From IMG/VR virus record IMGVR_UViG_3300035698_024877, positions 1 to 64,000 of that record: DNA of 64,000 bases. One strand, written 5' to 3'. This document shows, piece by piece, positions 8,538 to 17,757 of this stretch (within the stretch, counting starts at the first letter, position 1; each line of letters begins with the position of its first letter). This DNA comes from a virus. The notes under the pieces were generated by a model. That model made no database searches. It had not been told where the DNA came from and was given only the letters and a program-made list of their open reading frames with translations. The position numbers and the translations under genes were made by a program.

Positions 8538-8867
8538 ATGAACATAAAAGAAATAAAAAAACAGAAAAGAAAGAAGCACCATATACCTAAAATAAGAACA
8601 GTAGACAAGTATATGATGGCTACAAAAGCAACTCACGTATTAGGTGATATTAGTAGTGATCAACCAGATATATGCCGTATTCATGGGGAGAGAGAAGATT
8701 ATTGGTTGGGTGAGTGGGTAACTGGTTATGGTTTTATGTGTGTAAAATTTCCAAAAGAAACAACAAGAGAATTGACAGAAGAAGAAACTATACATTATAA
8801 TTCTATTTCTTTTGCTCACTCGAATGGTATAGTTCAAAAATTAAATATTGTAGTAGAAGGGGGGTAG
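8538..8867 (+). CDS. Hypothetical basic-N-terminus protein
   Basis: 109 residues from the ATG at 8538; a GTG at 8526 in frame would overlap the preceding gene. The N-terminus is Lys-rich, followed by a CRIHGEREDYW segment. Unrecognised. Confidence 0.62.
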   Translation: MNIKEIKKQKRKKHHIPKIRTVDKYMMATKATHVLGDISSDQPDICRIHGEREDYWLGEWVTGYGFMCVKFPKETTRELTEEETIHYNSISFAHSNGIVQKLNIVVEGG

Positions 8868-8873
8868 TTTTAT

Positions 8874-10106
8874 ATGAAATATTATATCGATGATAAAAAC
8901 AATATAAGACAATATTCAGATAATATTGTTGATCTTTTTCAGTATTTACCAAATAAAAAACCAGAAGTTAATATAGATGCGCTAAGAGAGTATATTTTCT
9001 ATCAATTTTATTCTTCTTCTGAGACATTATTTAAAAATATTTATCGTCAACGCCCACCGTTATTAGAGAATTTTCAATTTAATTATGATGATGGTTTAAA
9101 AGAAGAAAAAGCAATTGAAATTTTAACTTTTCTTATAAAGAAAGCAGTTAAAGATTCTCTTTTTGGTAAAAGTGCTGATACGATAGGCTTTTCTCTTTCT
9201 GGAGGGATAGATTCTTCTTTAGTTACTGGAGTCGCCGCTTCATTTACTGGTTGTCCATTTGAGGCTTTTTCAGGTATATTTCTTTATGAAAATTATAATG
9301 AATGGGAATATATAAAAGAAGTAAAAAAGAAATATCCAAATATTGTTGTGCACCCTGTTATTATTACTGAAGATGATTTTGTAGAGAATATAAAAGATGT
9401 TATTAAGTGGCTTGAAGAACCATGTGGTGGTCCTGGCTCTTTCTCACAATTTATGGTATATGAAGAAGCTTGGGCATGTGGTAAAAGTACATTATTTACT
9501 GGAGAAGGTGGTGATGAGTTGTGGTTAGGCTATGATAGATATTTGGATTTGTCTCGTTATTTTGAATCTATTACACGTTGTAAATTTCCTCTTATTTATA
9601 ATAAAGATATTTTTGATATAGATTGCTATTCTCCACAAATATTTAATAGTATTGACGATGTAATGGTGGGAGAAATACAATATAATCTACCAACTTTATT
9701 AGCTATCGATGAAAAGCTGGCAAAAGCTTTTAATATTGAAACACATTCTCCTCTTTTGAGTCCTGACATTATAAATTTTGCTCAAGAGGTACCACAAAAA
9801 TTAAGATTTAAAAACAATGAATTAAAGTATTTATTAAAGAAAGCTGGGGAAGCCTATTTGCCAAAAAAGATTTTAGATAGAACAGACAAGCAAGGCTTCC
9901 CAACCCCTTTTGTTAAATTTTTACAAACAAAAAACTCTGTAGTGAGAGACTTTTTCTTTGATATTTTTTCTTCTCAGAAAACAAAAAATAGGGGGCTTTT
10001 CAATTGTGATGAGGTTTTGAAAGTTGTTGATTTAGAAACAGAATACGGAAGAACACTATGGGGCGCCCTATCTATAGAGTTGTGGTTTCGCTGCTTTATT
10101 GATTAA
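8874..10106 (+). CDS. Asparagine-synthetase-like ATP pyrophosphatase without glutaminase domain
   Basis: 410 residues with the AsnB-type synthetase fold. The PP-loop SGGIDSS is at 109-115, an EGGDE motif near 213, and the closing helices (THSPLLSPDII, then Lys-rich FKNNELKYLLKKA) match AsnB and beta-lactam-synthetase relatives. The N-terminal glutamine-hydrolysing domain is absent, so it probably activates a carboxylate and transfers a different amine donor. First gene of the sugar-modification cassette, preceded by GAAGGGGGG. Substrate unknown. Confidence 0.85.
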   Translation: MKYYIDDKNNIRQYSDNIVDLFQYLPNKKPEVNIDALREYIFYQFYSSSETLFKNIYRQRPPLLENFQFNYDDGLKEEKAIEILTFLIKKAVKDSLFGKSADTIGFSLSGGIDSSLVTGVAASFTGCPFEAFSGIFLYENYNEWEYIKEVKKKYPNIVVHPVIITEDDFVENIKDVIKWLEEPCGGPGSFSQFMVYEEAWACGKSTLFTGEGGDELWLGYDRYLDLSRYFESITRCKFPLIYNKDIFDIDCYSPQIFNSIDDVMVGEIQYNLPTLLAIDEKLAKAFNIETHSPLLSPDIINFAQEVPQKLRFKNNELKYLLKKAGEAYLPKKILDRTDKQGFPTPFVKFLQTKNSVVRDFFFDIFSSQKTKNRGLFNCDEVLKVVDLETEYGRTLWGALSIELWFRCFID

Positions 10107-10133
10107 AATAGCTTTTTTGTTTAAGGAGACACT

Positions 10134-10523
10134 ATGATAATTTTAACAGTATCTGAAAAAGTATATAAGGCTGGTACTAATTGGAGGGTTGCTCAGAGAA
10201 GGGTAGATAAGTGTTTGATAGCTTCTCGTGATTTGGAAGATGTAGATATACCAATAGCTTTAATTGATAAAGAAAAGGAACCAGTATTTACAAAGGATTT
10301 TAAGTTACGCTTTTATTCTGTAAGGAGTAGTGGGTCAAAGAACGATCATGCTGTTATGGAGGTTTTAGGGGGTTGGTGCGAAGATGAAGATGAATTGCGG
10401 TATTGGTTTGAAGGTGCTTTAGTTGGTAAATACATATTAGAAACTTCATGGTCAGAACCCGATTGTGATGGAGAGACTTTTTTGGAGTTTGAAAGCTTAC
10501 ACTTATTAAAAGGAGAAAAATAA
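10134..10523 (+). CDS. Hypothetical protein
   Basis: 129 residues, acidic, soluble, beta-rich in appearance. Preceded by AAGGAG. No family recognised. The gene is followed by a second ribosome site and a stub start codon at 10524 that appears to belong to the interrupted epimerase gene. Confidence 0.65.
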   Translation: MIILTVSEKVYKAGTNWRVAQRRVDKCLIASRDLEDVDIPIALIDKEKEPVFTKDFKLRFYSVRSSGSKNDHAVMEVLGGWCEDEDELRYWFEGALVGKYILETSWSEPDCDGETFLEFESLHLLKGEK

Positions 10524-10530
10524 ATGAGAG
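10507..10530 (+). repeat. Left copy of the epimerase ribosome-site/start region
   Basis: AAAAGGAG, an A-rich spacer and ATGAGA. It matches the right copy at 11317-11342, directly before the epimerase, apart from small indels. The reading frame from this ATG closes after seven codons. Confidence 0.5.
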
Positions 10531-10533
10531 AGA

Positions 10534-11334
10534 ATGCTTATGGATGAAGTTAAGAAATATTGTAAACAATGTGGAAAAGAGATACTTGTTGAATTTAATT
10601 GGCAAAAGAGAAAAATGTTTTGTGGTAAATCATGTTCTTCGAAATGGGGTAGTATTAATAATCCAAATTTTGGGACAAAAGGATTTAAGCACACAGAAGA
10701 AACAAAAAGAAAAATAGGGGAAGCAGCTAAAAGAGAAAATCTTTCTGAAGGGGCATTACGAAAGAGAAGCAAATCATTGGAGGGTAGAATATTTTCAGAA
10801 GAAACAAGAAAAAAAATGAGTAAATCGCGGATGGGTATAGTTTTAGCAGAAGAAACAAAAGAAAAACTTAGGCAAGCAAATCTTGGGAAAAAGCATACAG
10901 AAGAAACAAAAAAGAAAATGAGCGATATACATAGAAGAGAAAATCTTTCTGAAAAGACATTACAAAAGATGCGTGAGGCTAGCAAAGGTAGAAAGCATAC
11001 TGAAGAAACAAAAAGAAAAATAGGGGAAGCGCATAGGAGAGAAAAGCATTCAAATTGGAAGGGCGAATTGACTGAAAATAATGGATATATGTTTATTTAT
11101 GCTAAAGGAGATAAAAAAAGACGTTTGCATCGTTCTATTTGGGAAAAGGAGAATGGTGAAATACTTAAAGGACATGTAATTCATCATATTGATGGGAATA
11201 AAAAAAATAATGATTTGTTAAATTTGGAAATGCTGACTAGGGGCGAGCATAATAGTCATCACAAACCCGCAAAGAAAAAGATACTATTGTTGAAAAAGAA
11301 GAAATTCATCATATTAAAGAAAAGGAGTAAATAA
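10534..11334 (+). CDS. HNH homing endonuclease with NUMOD3 repeats
   Basis: 266 residues. The N-terminus has a CxxC...C...C zinc unit (residues 10-32). The middle holds five or so NUMOD3 repeats (KHTEETKRKIGEA type). The C-terminus carries an HNH_3-type nuclease with HHIDGNKKNND and a final HNSHH. A start at 10540 is also possible. It lies between duplicated copies of the epimerase translation-start region, which points to insertion at the very start of that gene. Confidence 0.88.
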   Translation: MLMDEVKKYCKQCGKEILVEFNWQKRKMFCGKSCSSKWGSINNPNFGTKGFKHTEETKRKIGEAAKRENLSEGALRKRSKSLEGRIFSEETRKKMSKSRMGIVLAEETKEKLRQANLGKKHTEETKKKMSDIHRRENLSEKTLQKMREASKGRKHTEETKRKIGEAHRREKHSNWKGELTENNGYMFIYAKGDKKRRLHRSIWEKENGEILKGHVIHHIDGNKKNNDLLNLEMLTRGEHNSHHKPAKKKILLLKKKKFIILKKRSK

Positions 11335-11342
11335 AATTGAGA
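11317..11342 (+). repeat. Right copy of the epimerase ribosome-site/start region
   Basis: AAAAGGAG, an A-rich spacer and TTGAGA, directly serving the epimerase. It is the partner of 10507-10530, and the two copies flank the HNH gene. Confidence 0.5.
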
Positions 11343-12281
11343 ATTCTTATAACTGGATGTGCTGGTTTCATAGGCTCACATCTTGCAAATAAGCTTATTG
11401 ATCAAGGTCATTCCACTTTTGGTATAGATTCATTAGTAACGGGATTAGGTAAAAATGTTGATCCAGAATTGATGTACTTCTCTAGAAGGTCAATAGCAAA
11501 TAAAGAAGATGTACTTGAACTTTTTGAAATTGCAAAACCAGATATGGTTGTGCATACAGCCGCTTCTTATAAAGACCCAGAGAATTGGCAAGGAGATGTT
11601 AATACTAATGTGTTGGGGGCTGTCAATATAGTTGAAGCTGCTAAACAATTTAAAGTAAAAAGGATAATATACCTACAGACTTCTCTTTGTTATGGTTGGC
11701 CAGAAGTAATACCAATTCCTATTACGCATAGAATAGCACCAACTAATAGTTATGCTATTTCAAAAACGGCTGCTGAAAATTATATAGCTGCAAGTGGTAT
11801 TGATTTTGTTTCTTTTAGATTAGCAAATTGTTATGGGGAAAGAAATCTTAGTGGGCCAATCCCCACTTTTTATAAGTTCCTTACTGAATGTAAAGATTGC
11901 ACTGTAGTGACAGGCGTAGAACGAGATTTTGTATTTATAAATGATTTATTGTTTTACTTGTTAAAAGCAATTAATAGAGGAATTGGATATGGATATTATC
12001 ATATATCTTCTGGTAGAACATATAAAATAATTGATTTATATAACACAATGAGTATGAGTTTAGGCATCTATGGTAAAAGCCCTATTTTTAAAGAATGTGG
12101 TGAAGATGATATTCCTCGTCTTCTCCTTGATAATAACCTTACGTTAGAAGAATTTGGGCAACCAGATAAATTTACGACTCTTCACGATGGTATAGATTCG
12201 GCTGTTAAATGGTACAAAAAAAATAAAATTAAAACTACATATACACATTTAAAAGGATTTAAAAATGAAGAAAATAAGTAA
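11337..12281 (+). CDS. NAD-dependent sugar epimerase/dehydratase (extended SDR)
   Basis: 314 residues. Residues 1-15 give a Rossmann NAD-binding site with the GxxGxxG pattern (TGCAGFIGS). The catalytic YxxxK (YAISK) is near 137, with Ser in SLCYG near 119. It probably interconverts nucleotide sugars, as UDP-glucose 4-epimerase relatives do. The start is TTG behind AAAGGAG; an HNH gene sits immediately upstream and seems to have displaced the original ATG. It supplies the glycosyltransferases downstream (inference). Confidence 0.88.
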   Translation: MRILITGCAGFIGSHLANKLIDQGHSTFGIDSLVTGLGKNVDPELMYFSRRSIANKEDVLELFEIAKPDMVVHTAASYKDPENWQGDVNTNVLGAVNIVEAAKQFKVKRIIYLQTSLCYGWPEVIPIPITHRIAPTNSYAISKTAAENYIAASGIDFVSFRLANCYGERNLSGPIPTFYKFLTECKDCTVVTGVERDFVFINDLLFYLLKAINRGIGYGYYHISSGRTYKIIDLYNTMSMSLGIYGKSPIFKECGEDDIPRLLLDNNLTLEEFGQPDKFTTLHDGIDSAVKWYKKNKIKTTYTHLKGFKNEENK

Positions 12282-12432
12282 AATAAAAAAGTGGTTTAGT
12301 GGATTACGTAATATGAGTATATCAGAATTATTCGCTTATGTTATTATTGTTCTTTCTATAGCATGGATAGCTTTTTGCATTATTGTATGTATAGCAATAG
12401 CTAAGCTCGCGCTAAGGTATATTGGTGGGTAG
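12265..12432 (+). CDS. Small single-span membrane protein
   Basis: 55 residues with a basic N-terminus and one long hydrophobic helix (about 22-50). The ATG lies inside the end of the epimerase gene. Unknown role. Confidence 0.5.
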   Translation: MKKISKIKKWFSGLRNMSISELFAYVIIVLSIAWIAFCIIVCIAIAKLALRYIGG

Positions 12433-12438
12433 TTATTA

Positions 12439-13083
12439 ATGAAAAAGATTATGTTCTTTGGTGATTCTGTTGTGGATGGCCAACATGTATCTTTATCTAA
12501 TAAATGGATATATCGCGTAGCTAAAGATTTAGAAGATAAATTTTCAATAGAGGTATCTGCAAGAAATGGTGAGACAACAAGGCAAGCTCTTGAAAGAATG
12601 CCTTATGATATTCAAAATAAAGATATTGATTATTTGTATGTTCAATATGGCTTGAATGATTGTAATAAATGGGAAACTGATAGGGGATTGCCACGAGTTA
12701 ATTTGCTTGCTTTTGAAGCCAATATTAGAGAACTTTTAATTAGGGCATTTAAGTTTCATATAAAAGTTGTGTTTTTAGCTACTAATCATATAGTCTATAA
12801 AACTAACATGTTTTTTTTAAATCATTATAATAGTATAATAAGAGGAATTGCTAATAAACCTGTAGATGATAGAGATACTAAAGATGGGTTTTATCCTATT
12901 ATTTCTCCAGTTAATGTTATTCTTGTAGACCATGAAGATGAATGGCGGAAATTTATCCATTCAAAGCTAAATCCACCAAAAGATTATTTACTTGAAGATG
13001 GTGTGCATCTAAATGAAAAAGGACATCTTCTTTATTACAAAACTTTTATGGGGGTATTTAATGATTTTAAAAAATTACGATAA
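12439..13083 (+). CDS. SGNH/GDSL-family hydrolase
   Basis: 214 residues. Block I is FFGDSVVDG (nucleophile Ser 10), block III contains YGLNDCN near 75, and block V is DGVHLN near 196 with the catalytic Asp and His. Such enzymes remove acyl groups from sugars, lipids or polysaccharides. The gene lies between an epimerase and an acetyltransferase-like gene in a sugar cassette, so a carbohydrate esterase is most likely. Confidence 0.85.
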   Translation: MKKIMFFGDSVVDGQHVSLSNKWIYRVAKDLEDKFSIEVSARNGETTRQALERMPYDIQNKDIDYLYVQYGLNDCNKWETDRGLPRVNLLAFEANIRELLIRAFKFHIKVVFLATNHIVYKTNMFFLNHYNSIIRGIANKPVDDRDTKDGFYPIISPVNVILVDHEDEWRKFIHSKLNPPKDYLLEDGVHLNEKGHLLYYKTFMGVFNDFKKLR

Positions 13084-13660
13084 AGTTATTGTAGATAAGA
13101 TTATTGCTTTACACTTAAATAGTTATGACGATGCTGAAATGTCTGTTATTCTTGGTAAAACGTACTTAGAAGATTATTATAAAGAAATTTTGTATTTTAG
13201 AAATGGTTTTATTTCTTATCGTATTTATTGTAATAAGCTTGTTTGTTTTGCTTTGATTTTTTATGATTATGTAAAGTTTCAAAATAGGTTTAGAAAAAAA
13301 TATAAATGGAAAATTGCCTGGTCTCTTTTAGTTAAAGGTTATAGCATTAGAAATATTGTAAAAAATTTATTTATTAGTCCTCATATAAGAAAAATTAAAA
13401 GTGTTTATTATCCAGAAAGCCATTTAGGTCATTTAGCTCTTGATCCTATTTACCAAGGAACAAAAGAAGGAAAGAATATTTTATATACTGTTTTTGATGA
13501 TGCTTTTTATGTAGCCAAAACTATTTCAAAAGCTAAAGGTATTTGGGGTTGTTGGAATGTTAAAAATGTAAAGCTTCAAAAAGTGCTTGAAAAGTATGGT
13601 ATGAAAGAAGTTGAAACTATTAATGACATTGTTATTTATGAGGTTTTGTTTAAGGAATAA
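13061..13660 (+). CDS. GNAT-like N-acetyltransferase
   Basis: 199 residues from the ATG at 13061, overlapping the end of the hydrolase gene. The C-terminal half (HLGHLALDPIYQGTKEGKN, then NVKLQKVLEKYGMKEV) follows the GNAT pattern of acetyl-CoA loop, helix and 'same-position' motif. Substrate unknown; amino-sugar or amine acetylation would fit the cassette. Confidence 0.6.
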   Translation: MILKNYDKVIVDKIIALHLNSYDDAEMSVILGKTYLEDYYKEILYFRNGFISYRIYCNKLVCFALIFYDYVKFQNRFRKKYKWKIAWSLLVKGYSIRNIVKNLFISPHIRKIKSVYYPESHLGHLALDPIYQGTKEGKNILYTVFDDAFYVAKTISKAKGIWGCWNVKNVKLQKVLEKYGMKEVETINDIVIYEVLFKE

Positions 13661-13673
13661 AATAGAGGATAAA

Positions 13674-16022
13674 ATGAATAGTGATTTTAATATGTTTAGG
13701 CGCTTTAGAAATATTGATACAGGGAAAGTATCTAATAATTTTATGGATGTTTGTTTAAGTAGCAAAAAATTGACATTAGATCCTAATTTTGTATCTAAGC
13801 ATTCTGATGATTTTGAAACCCCGTTTTTAGAAATTGAAAATGTTCCTTATGAAGAATGTTTTTCTAAAATATATAAAAAGCTACTCTCTTTTTCTGTCAA
13901 AGATAAAGAAAAAGTATCTTTAGAGTATAGCATTGATATACAATACACATTGCTTAAAGATTATGTGTTTACTAAATGGGATAGTTCTAAATTTAATATT
14001 ATTTTTCATTCTTCAGGCTACGATTCAAGAATTCTTTCTCTTATTATTAGAGAATTGTATGAAGAGCATGGAAAAGAATGGCTTGGGAAAATGGTGTTTT
14101 TATGCCATGATCCAGAAGGCAGTCTTTTTAATCATATTATGGTTAATGAAGGATGGGAGTATGCAGCTCATTCCATAGTAAACTATGATAAAGAATGTTT
14201 GGGCTGGAGAAATAGAGAAGTGTTCAAGTTTAATAGAATGCATGAATTTTTAAATGGACCTTCAGATTTTCCAGCTAGTCCAGATGCAGTATTTTTTGAT
14301 AGGCTTTATAAAGGTAATTGGTTTAATACTAATGTAGATGACTGTAGGTTTTGGTTTGGGTCTTTTGGTAATGAGGTATTTAATTTTTTTGTTTTACAAA
14401 ATAAAACATTTAAAGACTTATGTGATACTTTTTATTATAGTAGGTATGCTAGATTTGTTTCTTATTTTAACGTTAAGCATATTATAACGCCGTTTTTAGA
14501 TCCAAAAAGAATTGAGCATTTTTCATCAATAGATTTGATTAATCCTCCTACAGATCAGAATGTTTTTAAGCAGCTTCTTATTAATAAAAGTAGATTCGGA
14601 GATGTTTTAGATTCAGTTCCAGTATTTCCTCCAGAAAAATTAAAAGATTCGTGGTGTTGTCCAGAAATGATATTTAAAAAATTAGTTAAAGATTATAAAA
14701 ATTCTTTTTTCTATGAAAAGTTTGGAGATGTTTTTAGGGGCGATAAATATGAAAATAGATTTTTTGGTCTTTCAGAAGAGCAGAATATTTGGTGGAGTTC
14801 TTGCACTTTGGCTTCTTTTTGCAACGAGCTTTTTAAGCGTGGTATTAAATTAGAAGTAGAAAGTAAAAAAAAAATTAAAAGTAAAAGCATAGATAAAAAA
14901 CAAAGAACACAAAAAATTGACACATCTCTTTTTTATAATACGGTGGGTGTTAATTCATTTTTTAATAAACTCGAAAAGAGAATGGGTAAAAAGTGGGTTG
15001 AAAGTAATAAAAAAATCTTGGGTATTATAGAAATAGCTTTTGAGGAGCTTTCTTTTATTAAAAGTTCTGATACAGTAACGCTAAGCGCGATTAATTATTC
15101 TATTAAAGATGAGGCACCTAAAAGTAGAACAACTGTCGATTTATTTTGGGATGATTATACAGTATTATCAGAAAAAAAAGTTTTGAGTTCAAAAGAATTG
15201 CTTTTAGATTATATGGTATGGAGACTTTCATATTATCCCTATTGCATGGAATTTTTAGATTTGTATGGAAGCCACACTAAAGACACTGTTTTAGATTATG
15301 GTTGTGGTCCAGGATTTGACACTCTTGGTTTTTTATTAGCAGGGAAGGCTAAAAAAGTGATTGCAATGGATGTATCTTCAAAAGCTCTTAAACAGTTGCA
15401 GGAATATTTAAGTCTTTGTAATATTGACACAAATAAAATAGAATTAATTAAAATAGGGAATGCAAGTAATAATCTTCCTTTAGAAGATAATAGTATAGAT
15501 AGAATTCATTGTGGTGGTGTTATCCATCATGTAGATGATCCAATTTTTGTTTTAAAAGAATTTAATAGGGTCTTAAAGAGAAATAAATTCGCTACAATTA
15601 TGGTATATAATAAAAATAGTTTATTTTATCATTTATATGTAGCTTATTTAATAAAAACTAAGAACAAAGATGGCTATCCTGGATTAGATTTTATTTATGA
15701 TGACTTTACAACAGATAATGTTTTTTCGAAATCAACTGATGGTGTTTCTTGTCCTATTTCTCGTTGTTATTCTTTAGATGAGTTTACATTATTATGTAAA
15801 GATGCTGGGTTTGAATATATTGACTTTAAAGGTGGGCATTTGTCTACTTTTGATACTAAATATTTTTATCAACAGCATTTTATTGAAGCTCTAAACTCTC
15901 CTACTTTAGAGACATGCCATAAGGAGTTTTTGAGAGAAATAACTTTTGATGAGGAAGATTCCCCTGTGTATAGAGGAAAGGTTTGTGGTATTGGTGGTTC
16001 TTATAAACTTTGGAAGGTTTAA
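13674..16022 (+). CDS. Fusion of asparagine-synthetase-like domain and SAM methyltransferase
   Basis: 782 residues. The N-terminal 450 or so contain a modified PP-loop (SSGYDSR, residues 113-119), typical of diverged AsnB-like pyrophosphatases. The C-terminal 290 are a class I methyltransferase: motif I VLDYGCGPG near 538, the acidic end of strand 2 (IAMDVS) near 562, and GGVIHHVDDP near 615. The next gene is a separate paralogue of the methyltransferase half. The ATG at 13674 follows AGAGGA. The fusion suggests a two-step modification of one small molecule or sugar. Confidence 0.8.
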   Translation: MNSDFNMFRRFRNIDTGKVSNNFMDVCLSSKKLTLDPNFVSKHSDDFETPFLEIENVPYEECFSKIYKKLLSFSVKDKEKVSLEYSIDIQYTLLKDYVFTKWDSSKFNIIFHSSGYDSRILSLIIRELYEEHGKEWLGKMVFLCHDPEGSLFNHIMVNEGWEYAAHSIVNYDKECLGWRNREVFKFNRMHEFLNGPSDFPASPDAVFFDRLYKGNWFNTNVDDCRFWFGSFGNEVFNFFVLQNKTFKDLCDTFYYSRYARFVSYFNVKHIITPFLDPKRIEHFSSIDLINPPTDQNVFKQLLINKSRFGDVLDSVPVFPPEKLKDSWCCPEMIFKKLVKDYKNSFFYEKFGDVFRGDKYENRFFGLSEEQNIWWSSCTLASFCNELFKRGIKLEVESKKKIKSKSIDKKQRTQKIDTSLFYNTVGVNSFFNKLEKRMGKKWVESNKKILGIIEIAFEELSFIKSSDTVTLSAINYSIKDEAPKSRTTVDLFWDDYTVLSEKKVLSSKELLLDYMVWRLSYYPYCMEFLDLYGSHTKDTVLDYGCGPGFDTLGFLLAGKAKKVIAMDVSSKALKQLQEYLSLCNIDTNKIELIKIGNASNNLPLEDNSIDRIHCGGVIHHVDDPIFVLKEFNRVLKRNKFATIMVYNKNSLFYHLYVAYLIKTKNKDGYPGLDFIYDDFTTDNVFSKSTDGVSCPISRCYSLDEFTLLCKDAGFEYIDFKGGHLSTFDTKYFYQQHFIEALNSPTLETCHKEFLREITFDEEDSPVYRGKVCGIGGSYKLWKV

Positions 16023-16027
16023 AAAAA

Positions 16028-16963
16028 ATGATAACTATTAATAATTTAACTCCAAAAGGAGCTATTCCTGATATAGTAGATGAATTTTGGAATTTTCATC
16101 TTGTTACTAATAATTTTTTTAATACCAAAGAAGAACTAAATAAATTTATAGAAATAAGAAGTTCTATGTATCCTTATTATAATGATTTTATGGAACTTGG
16201 TAGATGCCATAAAGGGGAACTTGTTTTAGATTTTGGGTGTGGGCAAGGATATGATATCGTATCTCGATTAACCACGGGCGAAGCTAAAATGGTTATTGGA
16301 TTAGATGTTTCTACAAAGTCCCTTGAATTAGCTAGAAATAATCTATCTTTATGTGATATTAATCCTAATAATGTTTTTATTGGTTCAACATTAAATACTA
16401 TGGATACTTTTCATTTTATAGAAGACGAAACGGTTGATTTCGTGCATAGTGGTGGAACAATTCATCATACTACATTACCAGAAATAGTTTTTCTTAAAGA
16501 ATTTTATAGGGTTTTAAAAAATGGTGGAGAAGCTTTAATAGAAGTCCATAATAAAAATAGCCTATACTTTCATCTTTATGTGGCATATGAAGTAATGATT
16601 CTTAATAAAAAAGGCCCTCTTGGGCAAGGATTAGATAACATATTTGACGGTTATAGTGATGAAAAAGCATTCGCAAGAGTTACTGATGGTATTTTTTGTC
16701 CTGTTTCTCGCGCTTATTATCCACAGGAGTTTATTGATCTTTGCAAAAACGCAGGATTTAAAGATGTAGAATTTAAAGGTGGTTATTTATCTGATGTGGA
16801 TACAATTTTTAAGTTGCAAGACTTTAAAGATAATGCTATTAATAGCGATAAACTTAGGAATGATCATAAAGAGTTTTTGCAAGAAATAGAAATAGTAAAT
16901 GGAAAGCCCTATTATAATGAGAAGTTAGCTGGAATAGGGGCTGTTTTTAAAATAAGAAAATAG
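16028..16963 (+). CDS. SAM-dependent methyltransferase, paralogue of preceding fusion domain
   Basis: 311 residues, alignable end to end with the C-terminal part of the preceding gene (VLDFGCGQGYD, GLDVSTKSLELA, GGTIHHT, then a shared C-terminus with RAYYPQEF and a GIGAVFK end). Probably a C- or O-methyltransferase acting on a small molecule or sugar. Start ATG six bases after the previous stop. Confidence 0.82.
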   Translation: MITINNLTPKGAIPDIVDEFWNFHLVTNNFFNTKEELNKFIEIRSSMYPYYNDFMELGRCHKGELVLDFGCGQGYDIVSRLTTGEAKMVIGLDVSTKSLELARNNLSLCDINPNNVFIGSTLNTMDTFHFIEDETVDFVHSGGTIHHTTLPEIVFLKEFYRVLKNGGEALIEVHNKNSLYFHLYVAYEVMILNKKGPLGQGLDNIFDGYSDEKAFARVTDGIFCPVSRAYYPQEFIDLCKNAGFKDVEFKGGYLSDVDTIFKLQDFKDNAINSDKLRNDHKEFLQEIEIVNGKPYYNEKLAGIGAVFKIRK

Positions 16964-16974
16964 GAGAAGTTACG

Positions 16975-17757
16975 TTGGATATTAGTAAAATTAAAAAAGT
17001 TAGTGTTGTTTTCGCTGTTAGAGATAGATTTTGGGCGCTTGAAAATGCCTTATATTCTATGAATTTGCAAAAAACAGATCTTCCAGTAGAGTTTTGTATT
17101 TTTGATGATAATTCAAAAGAGAGTGCAGAACCTACCATAAAGAAATTTTTAACAAATTTTGAATATAAGTTTGGAAGATCAAAAAAACAACTCGATGTTT
17201 ATCAAGCTGTGCCATCTGCTTTGGCTTTATCTGATCCAGAATCAAATGTAATTATTTTAACTTGTTCAGATGTAATATGGACAGATACTGATACAATAGA
17301 CACCCTTTGTAAACACGTTGATGATAAACACGTGGCGTTTGCTAATGTTATTAACACACCAATATTTCCTGATTTTTGGCAAGAATATGATATAAATATT
17401 GGGGATATACTATCGCATTGGGAAGATTATATTAATCATAACTGGACTATTAGAATACAAGGAAAAGTTTTTCCTAATGTTTGGAATTTAAAATCTGGCC
17501 CAGCAAGAGATAGCTGGATTTATTATCTTGGAGCAATGCTTAAAAAAGATATTCTTTCTACTGGGATTCAGCATCATTGGTGTGATGCTATACTCGATCA
17601 AAAAACAAGGAAAGTTAGAGCCACAGAAGGCTGGGATGCTACTTATACAGGATTGAGAGCAATTCATCAACAACATAATAAAAGTTTCCATTACTGTTCT
17701 AAAGTAAAAACCTGTCCTTATGATTGTGTAAAAAAACAAGAAAATTGGGAGGAGTAA
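16975..17757 (+). CDS. Family 2 glycosyltransferase, paralogue 1 with C-terminal His/Cys motif
   Basis: 260 residues with a GT-A fold. The nucleotide-binding DD is in CIFDDNS (near 46), the SDV acceptor-metal site near 98, and a conserved CDA near 203. The C-terminus has H-x2-H-x6-C-x5-C-x3-C (H231, H234, C241, C247, C251), shared with the three paralogues at 17757, 18550 and 21800. Start is TTG behind AGGAG. It transfers a sugar to an unknown acceptor; the motif may bind metal. Confidence 0.8.
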   Translation: MDISKIKKVSVVFAVRDRFWALENALYSMNLQKTDLPVEFCIFDDNSKESAEPTIKKFLTNFEYKFGRSKKQLDVYQAVPSALALSDPESNVIILTCSDVIWTDTDTIDTLCKHVDDKHVAFANVINTPIFPDFWQEYDINIGDILSHWEDYINHNWTIRIQGKVFPNVWNLKSGPARDSWIYYLGAMLKKDILSTGIQHHWCDAILDQKTRKVRATEGWDATYTGLRAIHQQHNKSFHYCSKVKTCPYDCVKKQENWEE

